Shown: positions 9,527 to 19,100 of the stretch, piece after piece
Numbering within the stretch: the first letter of the stretch is position 1
How the letters are laid out: each line of letters begins with the position of its first letter
Translations under genes and position numbers: made by a program
Assembly (NCBI GenBank): GCA_045568115.1
Contig: JBJLBO010000005.1
Span: 124,001 to 188,000, forward strand
Direction of reading: 5' to 3'
DNA: 64,000 nucleotides
Source of the DNA: MGIIb-O1 sp002457595
GTDB taxonomy: Archaea > Thermoplasmatota > Poseidoniia > Poseidoniales > Thalassarchaeaceae
The notes under the pieces: generated by a model
What the model saw: the letters and a program-made list of their open reading frames with translations, nothing else
What the model was told of the DNA's origin: nothing
Database searches by the model: none

Positions 9527-9826
9527 GTGAGTCGTAAAGAAAAAATCCACCGCGCAGCAACGCGCACTGCCGCTCAAGCACGTGAAACTGCTTCGCGAGA
9601 GCGTAAGCGTAGTGGAAGGAGTACCCATGCAAGTGGATCTAATCCTCATCGGCACTGTTCGGTATGTTGGGCTCCTATTCCGCTTGAAGCAGAACCTCCT
9701 ATTTGTGACAAAGAAGATTGTGAATCAACACATGAAAAAAGAGAAGGTTCTCGAAAGAGATTGACGATTATGCTCTATCTCTTCCCTGCAATTGCCATAC
9801 TTCTAGCATTACTCAGCGGTTTTTAG
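9527..9826 (+). CDS. DUF2116-like zinc-ribbon protein with C-terminal membrane anchor
   Basis: 99 residues starting with GTG behind GGAGGG. The N-terminal 40 residues are very basic; the middle has HCSVCWAPIP and CDKEDCESTHEKRE, the pattern of archaeal DUF2116 zinc-ribbon proteins. The C-terminus is one hydrophobic helix (LYLFPAIAILLALLSGF), so it is a tail-anchored protein with the ribbon in the cytoplasm. Function of the family is unknown. It lies directly downstream of pyrH. Confidence 0.75.
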   Translation: MSRKEKIHRAATRTAAQARETASRERKRSGRSTHASGSNPHRHCSVCWAPIPLEAEPPICDKEDCESTHEKREGSRKRLTIMLYLFPAIAILLALLSGF

Positions 9827-9862
9827 CGTCAGGTTCAACACATACTGTCGTGAGGAGTTACT

Positions 9863-10447
9863 ATGAAGATGGTCCGGGTACTCAGTGTCTTACCGGGATT
9901 TGTCGGTTTCGTTTGCCTCTTGTTAGTAACCGGAAGTTTGTTTGGAATCGAACTCGATGAAACAAGGGTACAAGCCACAACAGTACCATGTCTAGATGAG
10001 GATTCTGGGGGATGCCCAGTTGGTATGACTGGAAATGATTTCTATGTACCATGGGGATTCAATATGCTAGATGTGGATGTAACAATATCATGGAGTGAAC
10101 CTGGAAAAGCTTGGATTGGTGTTGTGGATTCTAAATATGCTGTCTCTTGTCCTCCTGACACTAATGGACTAACAACTTGTGAATCTGATGATTTCGAATT
10201 TGTCGCAGGAGGACCTGATGTTGATGACTCATTCACCTTCTCACTTGAACCCGGCGATTACAGATTCACCAGTGGGGGCAGAGATAATTCAAACTTGGAT
10301 GATCAATTAGTTACTATTGGAACTACTATACATATGGCGACAAGTGGAGAGATAATGCTCGCGATAATAGGAATTCTTCTGATGATTGGTGCAATAGAAA
10401 TGATATATCCGATCAAATTATTTTGGAACAAATTCATTACTTCTTGA
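9863..10447 (+). CDS. hypothetical membrane protein with an extracytoplasmic domain
   Basis: Not recognised. 194 residues, with an N-terminal hydrophobic helix (residues 8-30) that is an anchor or signal. An acidic middle domain of about 120 residues contains four cysteines and a beta-rich look (SLEPGDYRFTSGG). A second membrane helix at about 158-180 precedes a short basic cytoplasmic end. Two helices flanking an outer domain suggests a surface-exposed sensor or scaffold, but no motif supports a function. Has GAGGAG upstream of its ATG. Confidence 0.65.
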   Translation: MKMVRVLSVLPGFVGFVCLLLVTGSLFGIELDETRVQATTVPCLDEDSGGCPVGMTGNDFYVPWGFNMLDVDVTISWSEPGKAWIGVVDSKYAVSCPPDTNGLTTCESDDFEFVAGGPDVDDSFTFSLEPGDYRFTSGGRDNSNLDDQLVTIGTTIHMATSGEIMLAIIGILLMIGAIEMIYPIKLFWNKFITS

Positions 10448-10496
10448 GTAGTGAGGAATCAGTTCTCTTGAAGAACCTCAGTCGTCTCGTAATGTT

Positions 10497-10616
10497 ATGG
10501 CAGTGACCAATTGCGAGTCGTGCGGGTCAGAAATTCGTGCAGAGGGACTTTCACCTTCGTACGGGGGATACCAAATTTATTGTGTGATCTGCGGGGCAAC
10601 ATTTCATACAAAGTGA
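10497..10616 (+). CDS. 39-residue zinc-ribbon microprotein
   Basis: A short open frame, ATG 10497 to TGA 10614-10616, encodes 39 residues with two CxxC knuckles: CESCG at residues 6-10 and CVICG at 29-33, followed by ATFHTK. That is a complete minimal zinc ribbon. It ends seven bases before the convergent NOG1-like gene. No strong Shine-Dalgarno is visible, so translation is likely but unproven. Such tiny ribbons are common in archaea and are often missed in annotation. Confidence 0.55.
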   Translation: MAVTNCESCGSEIRAEGLSPSYGGYQIYCVICGATFHTK

Positions 10617-10622
10617 AAGGAT

Positions 10623-11750
10623 TCATTTCCTTTTTCGCATCTCTCTTTCCCACTTCGGAGCATGCATCTGAGCCTTCTCTCTACGTTGGGCTATTTCTTC
10701 AGGAGAACCTATTGGTTCAATTGATTCGTTCTGACGATGCCAGTCATCGGGTAATTCAAGCGGGTCGATGATAGCATCTGCATCAATAATATCAATTAAT
10801 TGACTTCTCAATTCTTCAACTCCTTCTCCTGTAATTGAACTAATTCGAATGTTATCAGAATCGTCTTCATCGAGTAAATCTGATTTTGAATAGGCTACAA
10901 TCATCGGCCTCTCAGCAAGTAATTCCTTGACTTCATCCATTAAATGCAACTGCTTATCGAGACTCATCCCACTGTCATCAGCACAATCTATCAAAAATAG
11001 GATCACATCTCCTACGTTTTCCAGAGCGGCAATTGCCTGCATCTCAATTTGATTGCGCTCAGCCATTGGACGATCTAGTAAACCTGGAGTATCGACCATC
11101 TGGTACTTTCGACGACGGTGCTCAAAATGACCTACATGAAGCCTCTTTGTTGTGAATGGATAAGCGGCTACTTCTGGCTCTCCACTCGATAAAACTGTAA
11201 TCAGAGCCGATTTCCCCACATTAGGGGCACCAGCAACCACGACACAGGGTTCAGATGCATCAATCGAGGGAAGTTGGCGAAGTATATTTCGAGCCTCACC
11301 CAGCCAGAGTATATTTTCGCCAATCTGTTCAATTATTGACGACATTCGACCATAGGCATGCCTTCTTTCAGCATGAAATGCCTCAATGTTGCGGTATTTC
11401 ATCATCTTAGACTGAGATTCACCCGAAATTATCCTCACTCTTTCAGCTGCCCATTGAATCGCCCCGAGATTTTTCCGAAATTCATCCGCTCCAACAGCAG
11501 CATCGACTAATGCTTGATCAAATGAAGATTGAGCATTGAGACTTGGCCACTTATCTATCCAACTAAGGAGCGTCTCTGCCATTGTGTCAGATGCAGCTTG
11601 CACCATTCGAGCCATTTGCTTACGTACTCGATGATATTTATCTGGATCCTCGACTAAATCCGACTGTTTACTGGCACGCCTGAAGGCCTTGTCCAAAACC
11701 TCCTGTGGATAAAGAACAGTAGGAATTCGCCGCCATTCGACTGAAGCCAT
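10623..11750 (-). CDS. NOG1-like GTPase (OBG/NOG family)
   Basis: TRAFAC GTPase related to eukaryotic Nog1, which acts in large ribosomal subunit assembly. From ATG 11750 (GGAGGT seven bases upstream) the protein has 375 residues: an N-terminal helical domain of about 150 residues, then G1 GAPNVGKSAL, G3 DTPGLLDRP, and G4 YSKSDLL in place of NKxD. YPFTTKRLHVGHF is the NOG1-type switch I. The upstream in-frame extension to 11909 lacks family similarity and overlaps the divergent gene, so it is rejected. Confidence 0.85.
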   Translation of the reverse strand: MASVEWRRIPTVLYPQEVLDKAFRRASKQSDLVEDPDKYHRVRKQMARMVQAASDTMAETLLSWIDKWPSLNAQSSFDQALVDAAVGADEFRKNLGAIQWAAERVRIISGESQSKMMKYRNIEAFHAERRHAYGRMSSIIEQIGENILWLGEARNILRQLPSIDASEPCVVVAGAPNVGKSALITVLSSGEPEVAAYPFTTKRLHVGHFEHRRRKYQMVDTPGLLDRPMAERNQIEMQAIAALENVGDVILFLIDCADDSGMSLDKQLHLMDEVKELLAERPMIVAYSKSDLLDEDDSDNIRISSITGEGVEELRSQLIDIIDADAIIDPLELPDDWHRQNESIEPIGSPEEIAQRREKAQMHAPKWEREMRKRK

Positions 11751-11830
11751 AGTCAGTACCTCCGTTAACGTCGCCGAGGCCGACGCTTTTGAAACAGCGG
11801 GCTTTTCTATGGTCACTTGCACGGTGGCAT

Positions 11831-12286
11831 ATGGGTAACGAACGCCGCGGTAAGAGAATCGAAGATTTGCCGGGGTGGGCAGGTACGATGGCAAAGAAAT
11901 ATGGAGCACAAAATCTTGATGGATACCAGGATGTTTTCTTTGGACCCCTAATTGATAGAAGAAGTGGACTGCGCAAAGATGATCTGATTGAAATCATGAT
12001 TGATTCAAGAGCAATTCCGAAGGATGTAGACCCTTGGGCTAGAGGTATGTTACTCGCAACAACACGTAATTCGGTGGAAATTCTAGACGAGGAAGAAAGA
12101 TTTCGCTCAATTGCAAGAGATGTTATCGTTGAAGTCAGACTAGTTAGCCACTTGCGAAGACCATACATCGAGGATGATGAGCTTTTGACATTTGAGAAAG
12201 AAGATATCCGCCGGCGCTCAAATGTACATGAACAGGCTGAGCGTCAAGCCGATGGCGGCTCTGATGACAGCCATCTTTGGGGATGA
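11831..12286 (+). CDS. hypothetical protein, charged and helical
   Basis: Not recognised. 151 residues from ATG 11831 (an in-frame TTG at 11789 is an alternative), rich in Arg, Glu and Asp, with no membrane segment or cysteine motif. The middle contains LDGYQDVFFGPLIDRRSGL and the C-terminal part is hydrophilic. It lies 3 bases before the pterin dehydratase gene and is probably cotranscribed with it. The divergent NOG1-like gene starts 80 bases away. Confidence 0.55.
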   Translation: MGNERRGKRIEDLPGWAGTMAKKYGAQNLDGYQDVFFGPLIDRRSGLRKDDLIEIMIDSRAIPKDVDPWARGMLLATTRNSVEILDEEERFRSIARDVIVEVRLVSHLRRPYIEDDELLTFEKEDIRRRSNVHEQAERQADGGSDDSHLWG

Positions 12287-12289
12287 AAT

Positions 12290-12616
12290 ATGTCAGACCT
12301 CGCGAATCGGGAATGTATTCCTTGTAAAGGAGGTGTACCTCCGATGACCGCTCAAGAAGCGCAGGGAATGAAGTCGGAAGTGAATTCCTATTGGGATGTG
12401 ATTGATGGTCACCATCTTGAGCGAGTCTGGACATTTTCTGACTTTGAATCAGCGCTTGATTTTGTCAATGCAGCCGGCGCTATCTGCGAGCAACAAGGGC
12501 ATCACGCCGACTTCGAATTAGGCTGGGGCCGAGTAAAGGCTCTCATCTGGACACACAAGATTGACGGACTAACCGAATCCGACTTCATTTTGGCCGCTAA
12601 ATTTGATGAGATTTGA
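12290..12616 (+). CDS. phhB: pterin-4a-carbinolamine dehydratase family protein
   Basis: Small DCoH/PhhB fold enzyme dehydrating 4a-hydroxypterins. The signature GHHADFELGWGRVKALIWTH places the catalytic histidine pair and the later Trp-Thr-His as in active members. 108 residues matches the family. In organisms without aromatic hydroxylases these proteins have been linked to folate or molybdopterin metabolism. Here folP and a molybdoenzyme lie within 15 kb, which is suggestive only. Followed closely by a 2Fe-2S ferredoxin gene. Confidence 0.9.
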   Translation: MSDLANRECIPCKGGVPPMTAQEAQGMKSEVNSYWDVIDGHHLERVWTFSDFESALDFVNAAGAICEQQGHHADFELGWGRVKALIWTHKIDGLTESDFILAAKFDEI

Positions 12617-12625
12617 GGTGAATTT

Positions 12626-12943
12626 ATGACGAAAGAATTTCGTTTACACGCTTTTGTCTGTACGAATCAGCGTGATCCGAGCAAGCCACGAGAATGTTGT
12701 GCGGCGAAGAAATCACTCGATGTAATGACGCGGCTGAAGCGAGCAGCTCGTGCTGCGGGAATCCATGACGTCAGAGTGAACAAAGCAGGTTGTCTCGACC
12801 GCTGTGAGCAGGGAGTCTCTTGTGTCATTTATCCAGATGGAATTTGGTATACTATTCCCGATGATGAAAATGCAATTTCTCGTATTGTTGAACACCTTGC
12901 AGGAGGAGAACCTGCAGAAGAATATCTGATGGCGAAAGAATGA
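12626..12943 (+). CDS. thioredoxin-like [2Fe-2S] ferredoxin
   Basis: 105 residues of the thioredoxin-fold 2Fe-2S ferredoxin family. Ligand candidates are C12 (FVCTNQR), C24 or C25 (RECCAAK), C56 and C60 (AGCLDRCEQG), the expected spacing. The CEQGVSCVIYPDGIWY segment is typical. Likely a soluble cytoplasmic electron carrier; partner unknown. Nine bases follow the preceding dehydratase gene and GAGGTG precedes the ATG. Confidence 0.9.
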   Translation: MTKEFRLHAFVCTNQRDPSKPRECCAAKKSLDVMTRLKRAARAAGIHDVRVNKAGCLDRCEQGVSCVIYPDGIWYTIPDDENAISRIVEHLAGGEPAEEYLMAKE

Positions 12944-12970
12944 AAAAAATTCATGTTAATCCAAAGATTA

Positions 12971-13447
12971 TCAAAGCCGGACTGGTCGAGTAGCACCGCA
13001 TGCTTGGCATTTCAGTAATGTTGTGCGATCCTCTTTGATGAATCGTGTATCAGGTGCTTTACACTGTCCGCAAAGAATGTATGTTTTAACATAACTAACT
13101 ATCTTTTCCTTGATTCTTTTTGGAGGAATTCGCCCCTTGAACATAACACGTACTTGTTCTCTAGTCCCCGAAGTCCCTAACTCATTCATCAAAAATTGAT
13201 AGACGTGATTGGGGTCCCTATCCATCGAATCAACAATAGCAGCAAAATTACGAATTATAGTCTGGTTTCCTTCAACTAATATTTCAGGAGTTGGCATTGT
13301 CCAGCGTGCCCTTTCACTGATATTCTTTGGAATCATCTCACGCGCCCGGTCTAGAAGAGCATCGTACTCGAAGTCAGTCACGAGTATGCGAACCGCCACC
13401 TCCTTTTCACCCCACCGACAGGCACGAATGGAGATGCTAACCGTCAA
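12971..13447 (-). CDS. eif2b: translation initiation factor aIF2 subunit beta
   Basis: Beta subunit of the heterotrimeric aIF2 that brings initiator tRNA to the ribosome. DFEYDALLDRA is the N-terminal gamma-binding helix region, GNQTIIRNF and the MNELGTSGTRE helix follow, and the C-terminal zinc ribbon has CGQC and CQAC. The listed start is the outermost TTG and is probably too long. A GTG at 13399 or 13381 would give 142 or 136 residues, near the family norm, but none has an ideally placed ribosome binding site (AAGGAGG lies just ahead of 13399). Convergent with the ferredoxin gene. Confidence 0.92.
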   Translation of the reverse strand: MTVSISIRACRWGEKEVAVRILVTDFEYDALLDRAREMIPKNISERARWTMPTPEILVEGNQTIIRNFAAIVDSMDRDPNHVYQFLMNELGTSGTREQVRVMFKGRIPPKRIKEKIVSYVKTYILCGQCKAPDTRFIKEDRTTLLKCQACGATRPVRL

Positions 13448-13471
13448 AGACCAGTTGGCTCACCCAATATC

Positions 13472-13921
13472 ATGGACGAACTCATTGAGGTCAAAGTCTC
13501 TCGAGTTCATCCGGATGCTCAATTACCAACAAGGGGTTCGGTTCACGCAGCAGGTTGGGACCTATACGCACTTGAGGATACCGAGGTTATCTATCGAAAT
13601 GCCACATTAGTCCGTACGGGACTACATGTTGCCATCCCCGTAGGTTACGAGGGGCAAGTTCGAGCACGTTCCTCTTTGGGGAAAAAGGGGTTAATTCCAC
13701 CTCATGGGATTGGAACGATTGATGCAGATTACAGGGGCGAGTTGTTTGTAATGATGACATGGATTGGAGAAGGAGGTTCTTACACTATAGCACAAGGTGA
13801 GCGAATCGCTCAACTATTGATTACCCCAATACCCAGATCTGCCTTCAAAGAAGTTCCTTTCGAAGAATTAGGTAAGACTGACCGTGGAGAAGGCGGTTTT
13901 GGTTCTACAGGAAGATTCTGA
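13472..13921 (+). CDS. dut: dUTP diphosphatase (trimeric dUTPase)
   Basis: Hydrolyses dUTP to dUMP and PPi, keeping uracil out of DNA. All five family motifs are seen in order: AGWDLYA, RARSSLG, GTIDADYRGEL, GERIAQLL and the flexible C-terminal RGEGGFGSTG. The tyrosine in motif III and lack of a dCTP-deaminase signature favour a dUTPase. 149 residues is standard. A 19-bp palindrome lies 12 bases after the stop. Confidence 0.94.
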   Translation: MDELIEVKVSRVHPDAQLPTRGSVHAAGWDLYALEDTEVIYRNATLVRTGLHVAIPVGYEGQVRARSSLGKKGLIPPHGIGTIDADYRGELFVMMTWIGEGGSYTIAQGERIAQLLITPIPRSAFKEVPFEELGKTDRGEGGFGSTGRF

Positions 13922-13933
13922 CGGCAATAACGA

Positions 13934-13952
13934 CACGGTTCTTAGAACCGTG
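13934..13952. promoter_or_regulatory. 19-bp palindrome, possible operator or terminator stem
   Basis: CACGGTTCT, one T, then AGAACCGTG: a perfect nine-base inverted repeat around a single base. It lies between the dut stop and the start of the GfcR-like regulator. A one-base centre makes it better suited to binding a dimeric protein than to forming an RNA hairpin. It could still act as a terminator stem for dut, with three or more bases unpaired. Confidence 0.45.
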
Positions 13953-14008
13953 CTTCTACATAGTCTAGATACGAATGCTTCATAGTCGTCGTTGTGCGGG
14001 CAAGTTCG

Positions 14009-14593
14009 ATGCCACTTAGCATTGATGAACTTCGTAGCAAGGTTGAGGAGTACCGCAACAAGGGCTTGAATAGCCAACAGATTGCAGATGAACTATCGCT
14101 CTCACAGACTACTATCCAATGGCTTTCTTCGAGTCATGTTCCTGCTGATGAAGATGCACCTCATGACATATATGTGGGTTGGCGATCAATTGCAGTCAAA
14201 GCATCTAGAGTGGAAACAGTATCGTACCTGTTCAGCGATATTATCGACGAAGAAATAGGCGTTGATGTTGATTGCTTAGTCGGAATTTCAATTAATGGGA
14301 TTCCTTTTGCTCAAGCAATAGCAGGGCAAATGGATCTTGAAATCGCAATTTCACGGAGTATCAGTGAATCAGATGGAGGCCATCTCTCAGATATATTTGC
14401 TAGCGTGGGCGGTAAGCGCGTTGTTGTAGTTGACGATGTTGTATCTAGTGGAACAACCATGCGAAAGACCGTTCAGCACCTGAAAAATGCGGGAGCAGAT
14501 GTTAAACTCTGTTTGGTATTAGCAAATAAAACTGAAATGAATGAAATCGAAGGAGTCCCTCTACGTGGGCTGTTTCGTGTTGTAACTGTTTGA
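14009..14593 (+). CDS. gfcR: GfcR-like regulator: HTH plus phosphoribosyltransferase domain
   Basis: 194 residues. The N-terminal 45 residues form a helix-turn-helix (SQQIADELSLSQTTIQWL); the rest is a PRTase fold with the PRPP-binding loop VVVVDDVVSSGTTMR. Haloarchaeal GfcR, once annotated as PyrE-like, is a DNA-binding regulator of sugar metabolism with this architecture. Whether this copy keeps enzymatic activity is unknown. ATG 14009 begins the HTH; an in-frame GTG at 13994 adds five residues. lysS follows after 10 bases. Confidence 0.8.
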   Translation: MPLSIDELRSKVEEYRNKGLNSQQIADELSLSQTTIQWLSSSHVPADEDAPHDIYVGWRSIAVKASRVETVSYLFSDIIDEEIGVDVDCLVGISINGIPFAQAIAGQMDLEIAISRSISESDGGHLSDIFASVGGKRVVVVDDVVSSGTTMRKTVQHLKNAGADVKLCLVLANKTEMNEIEGVPLRGLFRVVTV

Positions 14594-14603
14594 GGTAGAT
14601 TCA

Positions 14604-16181
14604 ATGCACTGGGCGGACTTTACTGCTCAGCGACTGAAACTTGAATGTGGAGAAAATCTGGTCGCAGCATCAGGGATTACGCCCTCCGGGGAATTCCACT
14701 TGGGCCATATTAGGGAAATTCTCTCGGCTGAGATGATACACAGGGCATGTCTAGACGCTGGACTAGATTCTCGCTACATATTCATTGTTGATTCTATGGA
14801 TCCACTTCGTAGAGTATACCCCTTCCTTTCAGACGAATACGAACAGTACATTGGTTGCCCTCTTGCATTTATTCCTGCACCAAATCCAGATGGCACTCCT
14901 AGTCAAGATGGTTTGTCGTATGCTGAACATTTCCTAGGTCCATTCCTGGAGGCACTTCAGCAAATTGGAGTGTTTCCTGAAGTGATAATGAACCATCAAA
15001 CCTATGAAAATGGCGACTTTGCGGTAAAAATTGATTCCGCTATCCAGAATACTGATACGATTAAAGATATTATTGAGAGAATTTCAGGTAGAGAATTACC
15101 GGATGACTGGTTTCCATACAAGCCTCTTGGATCCGATAGAAGTATGGATGGAGTGACGGTTACAGGATACGAAAAACCATATGTCCACTGGACAGATAGA
15201 CATGGGAAATCTGGTTCAGCAGATATACGAAAAGCAGATGGAAAATTACCGTGGAGAATAGATTGGGCAGCTAGATGGGGCATTCATGGAATTACTTGTG
15301 AACCAGCAGGTAAAGACCATGGGGCAGCAGGTGGTTCTTTTGATACTGGCATACCTATCTGTAAATTATTAGACTCAGAACCACCAACAAAAATGGTCTA
15401 TGAGTGGATTCAATTGAAGGGGTCAGGCCCTATGTCCTCATCTACAGGAAACACAATCGGACCAATTGAAGCACTATCTCTTGTTCCGCCTGAGATACTG
15501 CGTTACCTCATTGCAGGCTCTAAAATGAACAAACATATTGATTTCAACACGGGACCAGCATTATTCCAAATGGCTGATGAATATGAAAGACTAGTTGCAA
15601 ATCCCCCTTCTGGAACTGATGAAGAATTGAATAAGCGGCAGCGAGTTGCTAGAGATACTCAAAACGCAGCATTGAGACTCAGTCAAGTAAAGCATGGCAC
15701 TAATCCCAGTGACTCTTTGGCCGGAGTATCTTTCAGACATCTAGCAATGCTTGCCCAGATTAAATCAAACGATGATAATATTTGGAAATCTCTTTTTGAG
15801 AGTGATCATATCTTTGACCCAAATCCAAGTGATGCGCTAATTGATCGACTCTCACGCATGCGAAATTGGATTGAGAGCGTACACTTCCCTGATGATGCTC
15901 GAATCGTCATTCAATCCGAATTGACTGAGGATGCTAGAAAGAATCTTGATGGAGAGCAAATGTCATTCCTCATTAATTTCAAGCAAGCCATATCAGACAT
16001 TACTTGGAATGATGAGCAGATAAGTCAAGCAATCAAAGATACTGTTGAGGTGACCCAAATTGGAGCTAGGCAAGCCTATATAGCAATCTATTGGGCTGTT
16101 CTCGGACAACATTTTGGTCCAAGGGCTTCTTCACTCTTAGTTGAAATAGGCTCTGAAAAATTAGAACAATTACTACCTTAA
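14604..16181 (+). CDS. lysS: lysyl-tRNA synthetase, class I
   Basis: Class I LysRS, the archaeal type unrelated to bacterial class II LysRS. ASGITPSGEFHLGHIRE gives the HIGH-like motif at 32-35, and GPMSSSTGNTIG is the KMSKS-type loop. 525 residues with a C-terminal helical anticodon-binding region, as expected. Its stop is four bases from the convergent carB stop. Confidence 0.95.
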   Translation: MHWADFTAQRLKLECGENLVAASGITPSGEFHLGHIREILSAEMIHRACLDAGLDSRYIFIVDSMDPLRRVYPFLSDEYEQYIGCPLAFIPAPNPDGTPSQDGLSYAEHFLGPFLEALQQIGVFPEVIMNHQTYENGDFAVKIDSAIQNTDTIKDIIERISGRELPDDWFPYKPLGSDRSMDGVTVTGYEKPYVHWTDRHGKSGSADIRKADGKLPWRIDWAARWGIHGITCEPAGKDHGAAGGSFDTGIPICKLLDSEPPTKMVYEWIQLKGSGPMSSSTGNTIGPIEALSLVPPEILRYLIAGSKMNKHIDFNTGPALFQMADEYERLVANPPSGTDEELNKRQRVARDTQNAALRLSQVKHGTNPSDSLAGVSFRHLAMLAQIKSNDDNIWKSLFESDHIFDPNPSDALIDRLSRMRNWIESVHFPDDARIVIQSELTEDARKNLDGEQMSFLINFKQAISDITWNDEQISQAIKDTVEVTQIGARQAYIAIYWAVLGQHFGPRASSLLVEIGSEKLEQLLP

Positions 16182-16185
16182 TTTT

Positions 16186-19100
16186 TTAAATCAATGTGGC
16201 AATATCAAGAAGTCGAGGTTCCGGAATCCCAATCTTTGCTTCAGCAATAGCCTGAACCTCCATCCTTGCTCCTGCCATTGTAGTTACAAATGGGATGTTT
16301 AATTCAACGGCAAGTCTGCGCATCATATTGCCATCAAGAACTGCCCCCCCTGAGTTTCTTGGCGTGTTGATTATTAGGTGAATTTTGCCTTGTCTCATCA
16401 GATCTAGAGCATCAGGGGTCAATTCCTCAGCAATACGATAACAGGTTCTGACTTCAACACCTCCTGAGTCACGTAAAACATGTGCAGTACCTCTTGTGGC
16501 ATAAATCGAAAAGCCCATTTCTTCCAGTTCTTGAGCTAACGGAATAACATCATGTTTGTCTGCATTCTTCACGGTGATGTATACACCTCCCTCTGTAGGC
16601 ACAGGGAGTTCAGTAGCCAGGCGAGCCTTGAGATATGCTGCTGCAGGTCGGGCATGACTACCCATGACCTCTCCAGTACTCTTCATCTCAGGTCCAGGAG
16701 CTGGGTCAAGACCTCTCAATTTTATGAATGGAAACACAGGTGCTTTGACGCAAACCGCCTCATTCTGTGGCTTGGGGATAGTCAAATCTTGTAGCCTTAC
16801 TCCAAGAGAAAGGCAAGCTGCTATACGAGCTAGAGGGACACCAGTAGCCTTAGCAACAAATGGGAATGTTCTAGATCCGCGAGGATTTACCTCAAGGACA
16901 TAAAGTATCTCTCCGCGGATTGCATATTGAATGTTGAAGCATCCCTTGATTCCAAGTTCGATACCAATTTTTTCTGTCCATTCTTCGACCTGAGAGATTA
17001 TTTTTCGTGAAACATTCTGGGGAGGAATGAAGCAAGTAGAATCACCGGAATGAATTCCAGCCTCCTCCAGATGTTCCATAACTGCACCTACCAAAACCTG
17101 TTCGCCATCACAAACTGCATCGACATCTAACTCAATGGCATTACCTAGATATTCATCAACAAGAAGTGGCCTATCCGGTGAGAGAAATGCTTCCTGCATA
17201 TATGCCTCTAGTTGTCGATTATTAGAGAGAATTTCCATCCCTCTGCCGCCTAGAACATAAGAAGGGCGTATGAGAACTGGATATCCAATCTCTTGTACAG
17301 ATTCTCTAACTTCATCAGGAGTTGAAGCTGTTGAACCATTAGGCATTCTCAAACCAACTCTATTTGCAAATTTCTCAAATCTCTCTCTATCACTAGCTTC
17401 GTCAACAGCATCAGGAGAAGTACCTTCAATCACAAGATTAAGCCCTAAATCCCTAAGATGTGGTAAGCGATTTGAAAGAGGGAGGGCGAGATTTATCGCA
17501 GTCTGACCTCCAAACTGTAGAAGTATCCCATGAGCTTTCTCTCTAAGTAAAACCTCACTGGAATGTTCTAATGTTAATGGGTCAAAATATAGACGATCAC
17601 TTGTATCGAAATCCGTTGAAACAGTTTCAGGATTATTGTTGATAATAATCGCTTCATGGCCAAGGTCTTGTATTGCACCTACCGCATGGACACAGCCATA
17701 ATCAAATTCAATTCCTTGACCAATCCTGATTGGCCCACTACCGATAACCACAATTCGTTTTTTGGTCGAATCATCCACACCAGGAGTGTAATCAATACCA
17801 ATAGGCGCTGAACCGCCTTCATATGTTGCATAATAGTAAGGCGTGACAGCAGCAAATTCGGCGGCACAAGAGTCTACCATTCGGAATCTAGGATGAATTG
17901 ACAATTCATGCCGTCGACTCATCACGGAATATTCACCGAAGCCCTCAGGAATAGATTTGAATCCACCAGATGGGAATCCAGCCAGTGCATCGGCTATGTG
18001 AAGATCTGTAAAGCCATAACCTTTCCATCGCCGCATTTCAAGCACTGGAATTTCGGATGGAACCATCCCCAATTCACCAGCCGCCCGGATTTCTGTTTCG
18101 AGTGCCGCCATTCGCTCAAATCGATGAAGGAACCATCGTGTAATCCCTCCTGATAAATCACGCACATCTTCAATAGAATAACCTCGTCTAAATGCCTCAA
18201 ATAAAGCACCCATTCTACGGTCAGTAGGTATTCTAAGCCAATCTTCAAGCAAGGCTTCTGGAAGAGGCTCGGATGCTCTTTCATCCATACTCTCACCCCC
18301 ATAAGCATCTGCCATTGTAAGAGGTCTAGGATGAGGTAAACCATACTCCAGACTTGCCCAAGCCTTCAGAAAAGCCTCCTCAAAACAACGACCAATCGCC
18401 ATCACCTCTCCAGTAGACTTCATGGAAGTCCCAATTGTTCTATCAGCAGTTCGGAACTTATCGAATGGCCATCTAGGTATTTTCACAACACAATAATCCA
18501 AAGTTGGTTCAAACGCCGCAGTAGTCCCCTCACCAGTAATTGGATTCGGTAGCTCATCAAGTGTGTAACCTACTGCTATCATTGCAGCCATTCGTGCTAT
18601 AGGATAACCAGTGGCCTTACTTGCAAGAGCAGAAGAACGCGACACTCGAGGGTTCACTTCAATCACTCTATACTCACCAGTATCCTGATTCACAGCGAAT
18701 TGAACGTTGCACCCCCCCTTGATATTTAGTCTACGAATTAACCGAAGAGCGGCGTCCCTCAGGCCTTGATGATCACGATCAGAAAGAGTCTGCTGAGGTG
18801 CTACAACTACTGATTCACCAGTATGCACACCCATTGGATCTATATTCTCCATAGTGCAAACAATGATTGCATTATCTGCACCATCCCTCATGACTTCATA
18901 TTCGTGTTCCTGCCAGCCAAGAATACTTACTTCAATTAGCACCTGACCAATTGCTGAGTGTAAAATTCCTTGACTGGCTATTTCCACTAATTCACCCATA
19001 TTATGTGCAGTCCCTCCTCCAAGTCCTCCAAGCGTGAAAGCAGGACGAATAAGTAACGGGAACCCGCCAAGAGTTTCAGCAGCAGAGATTACTTCTTGAA

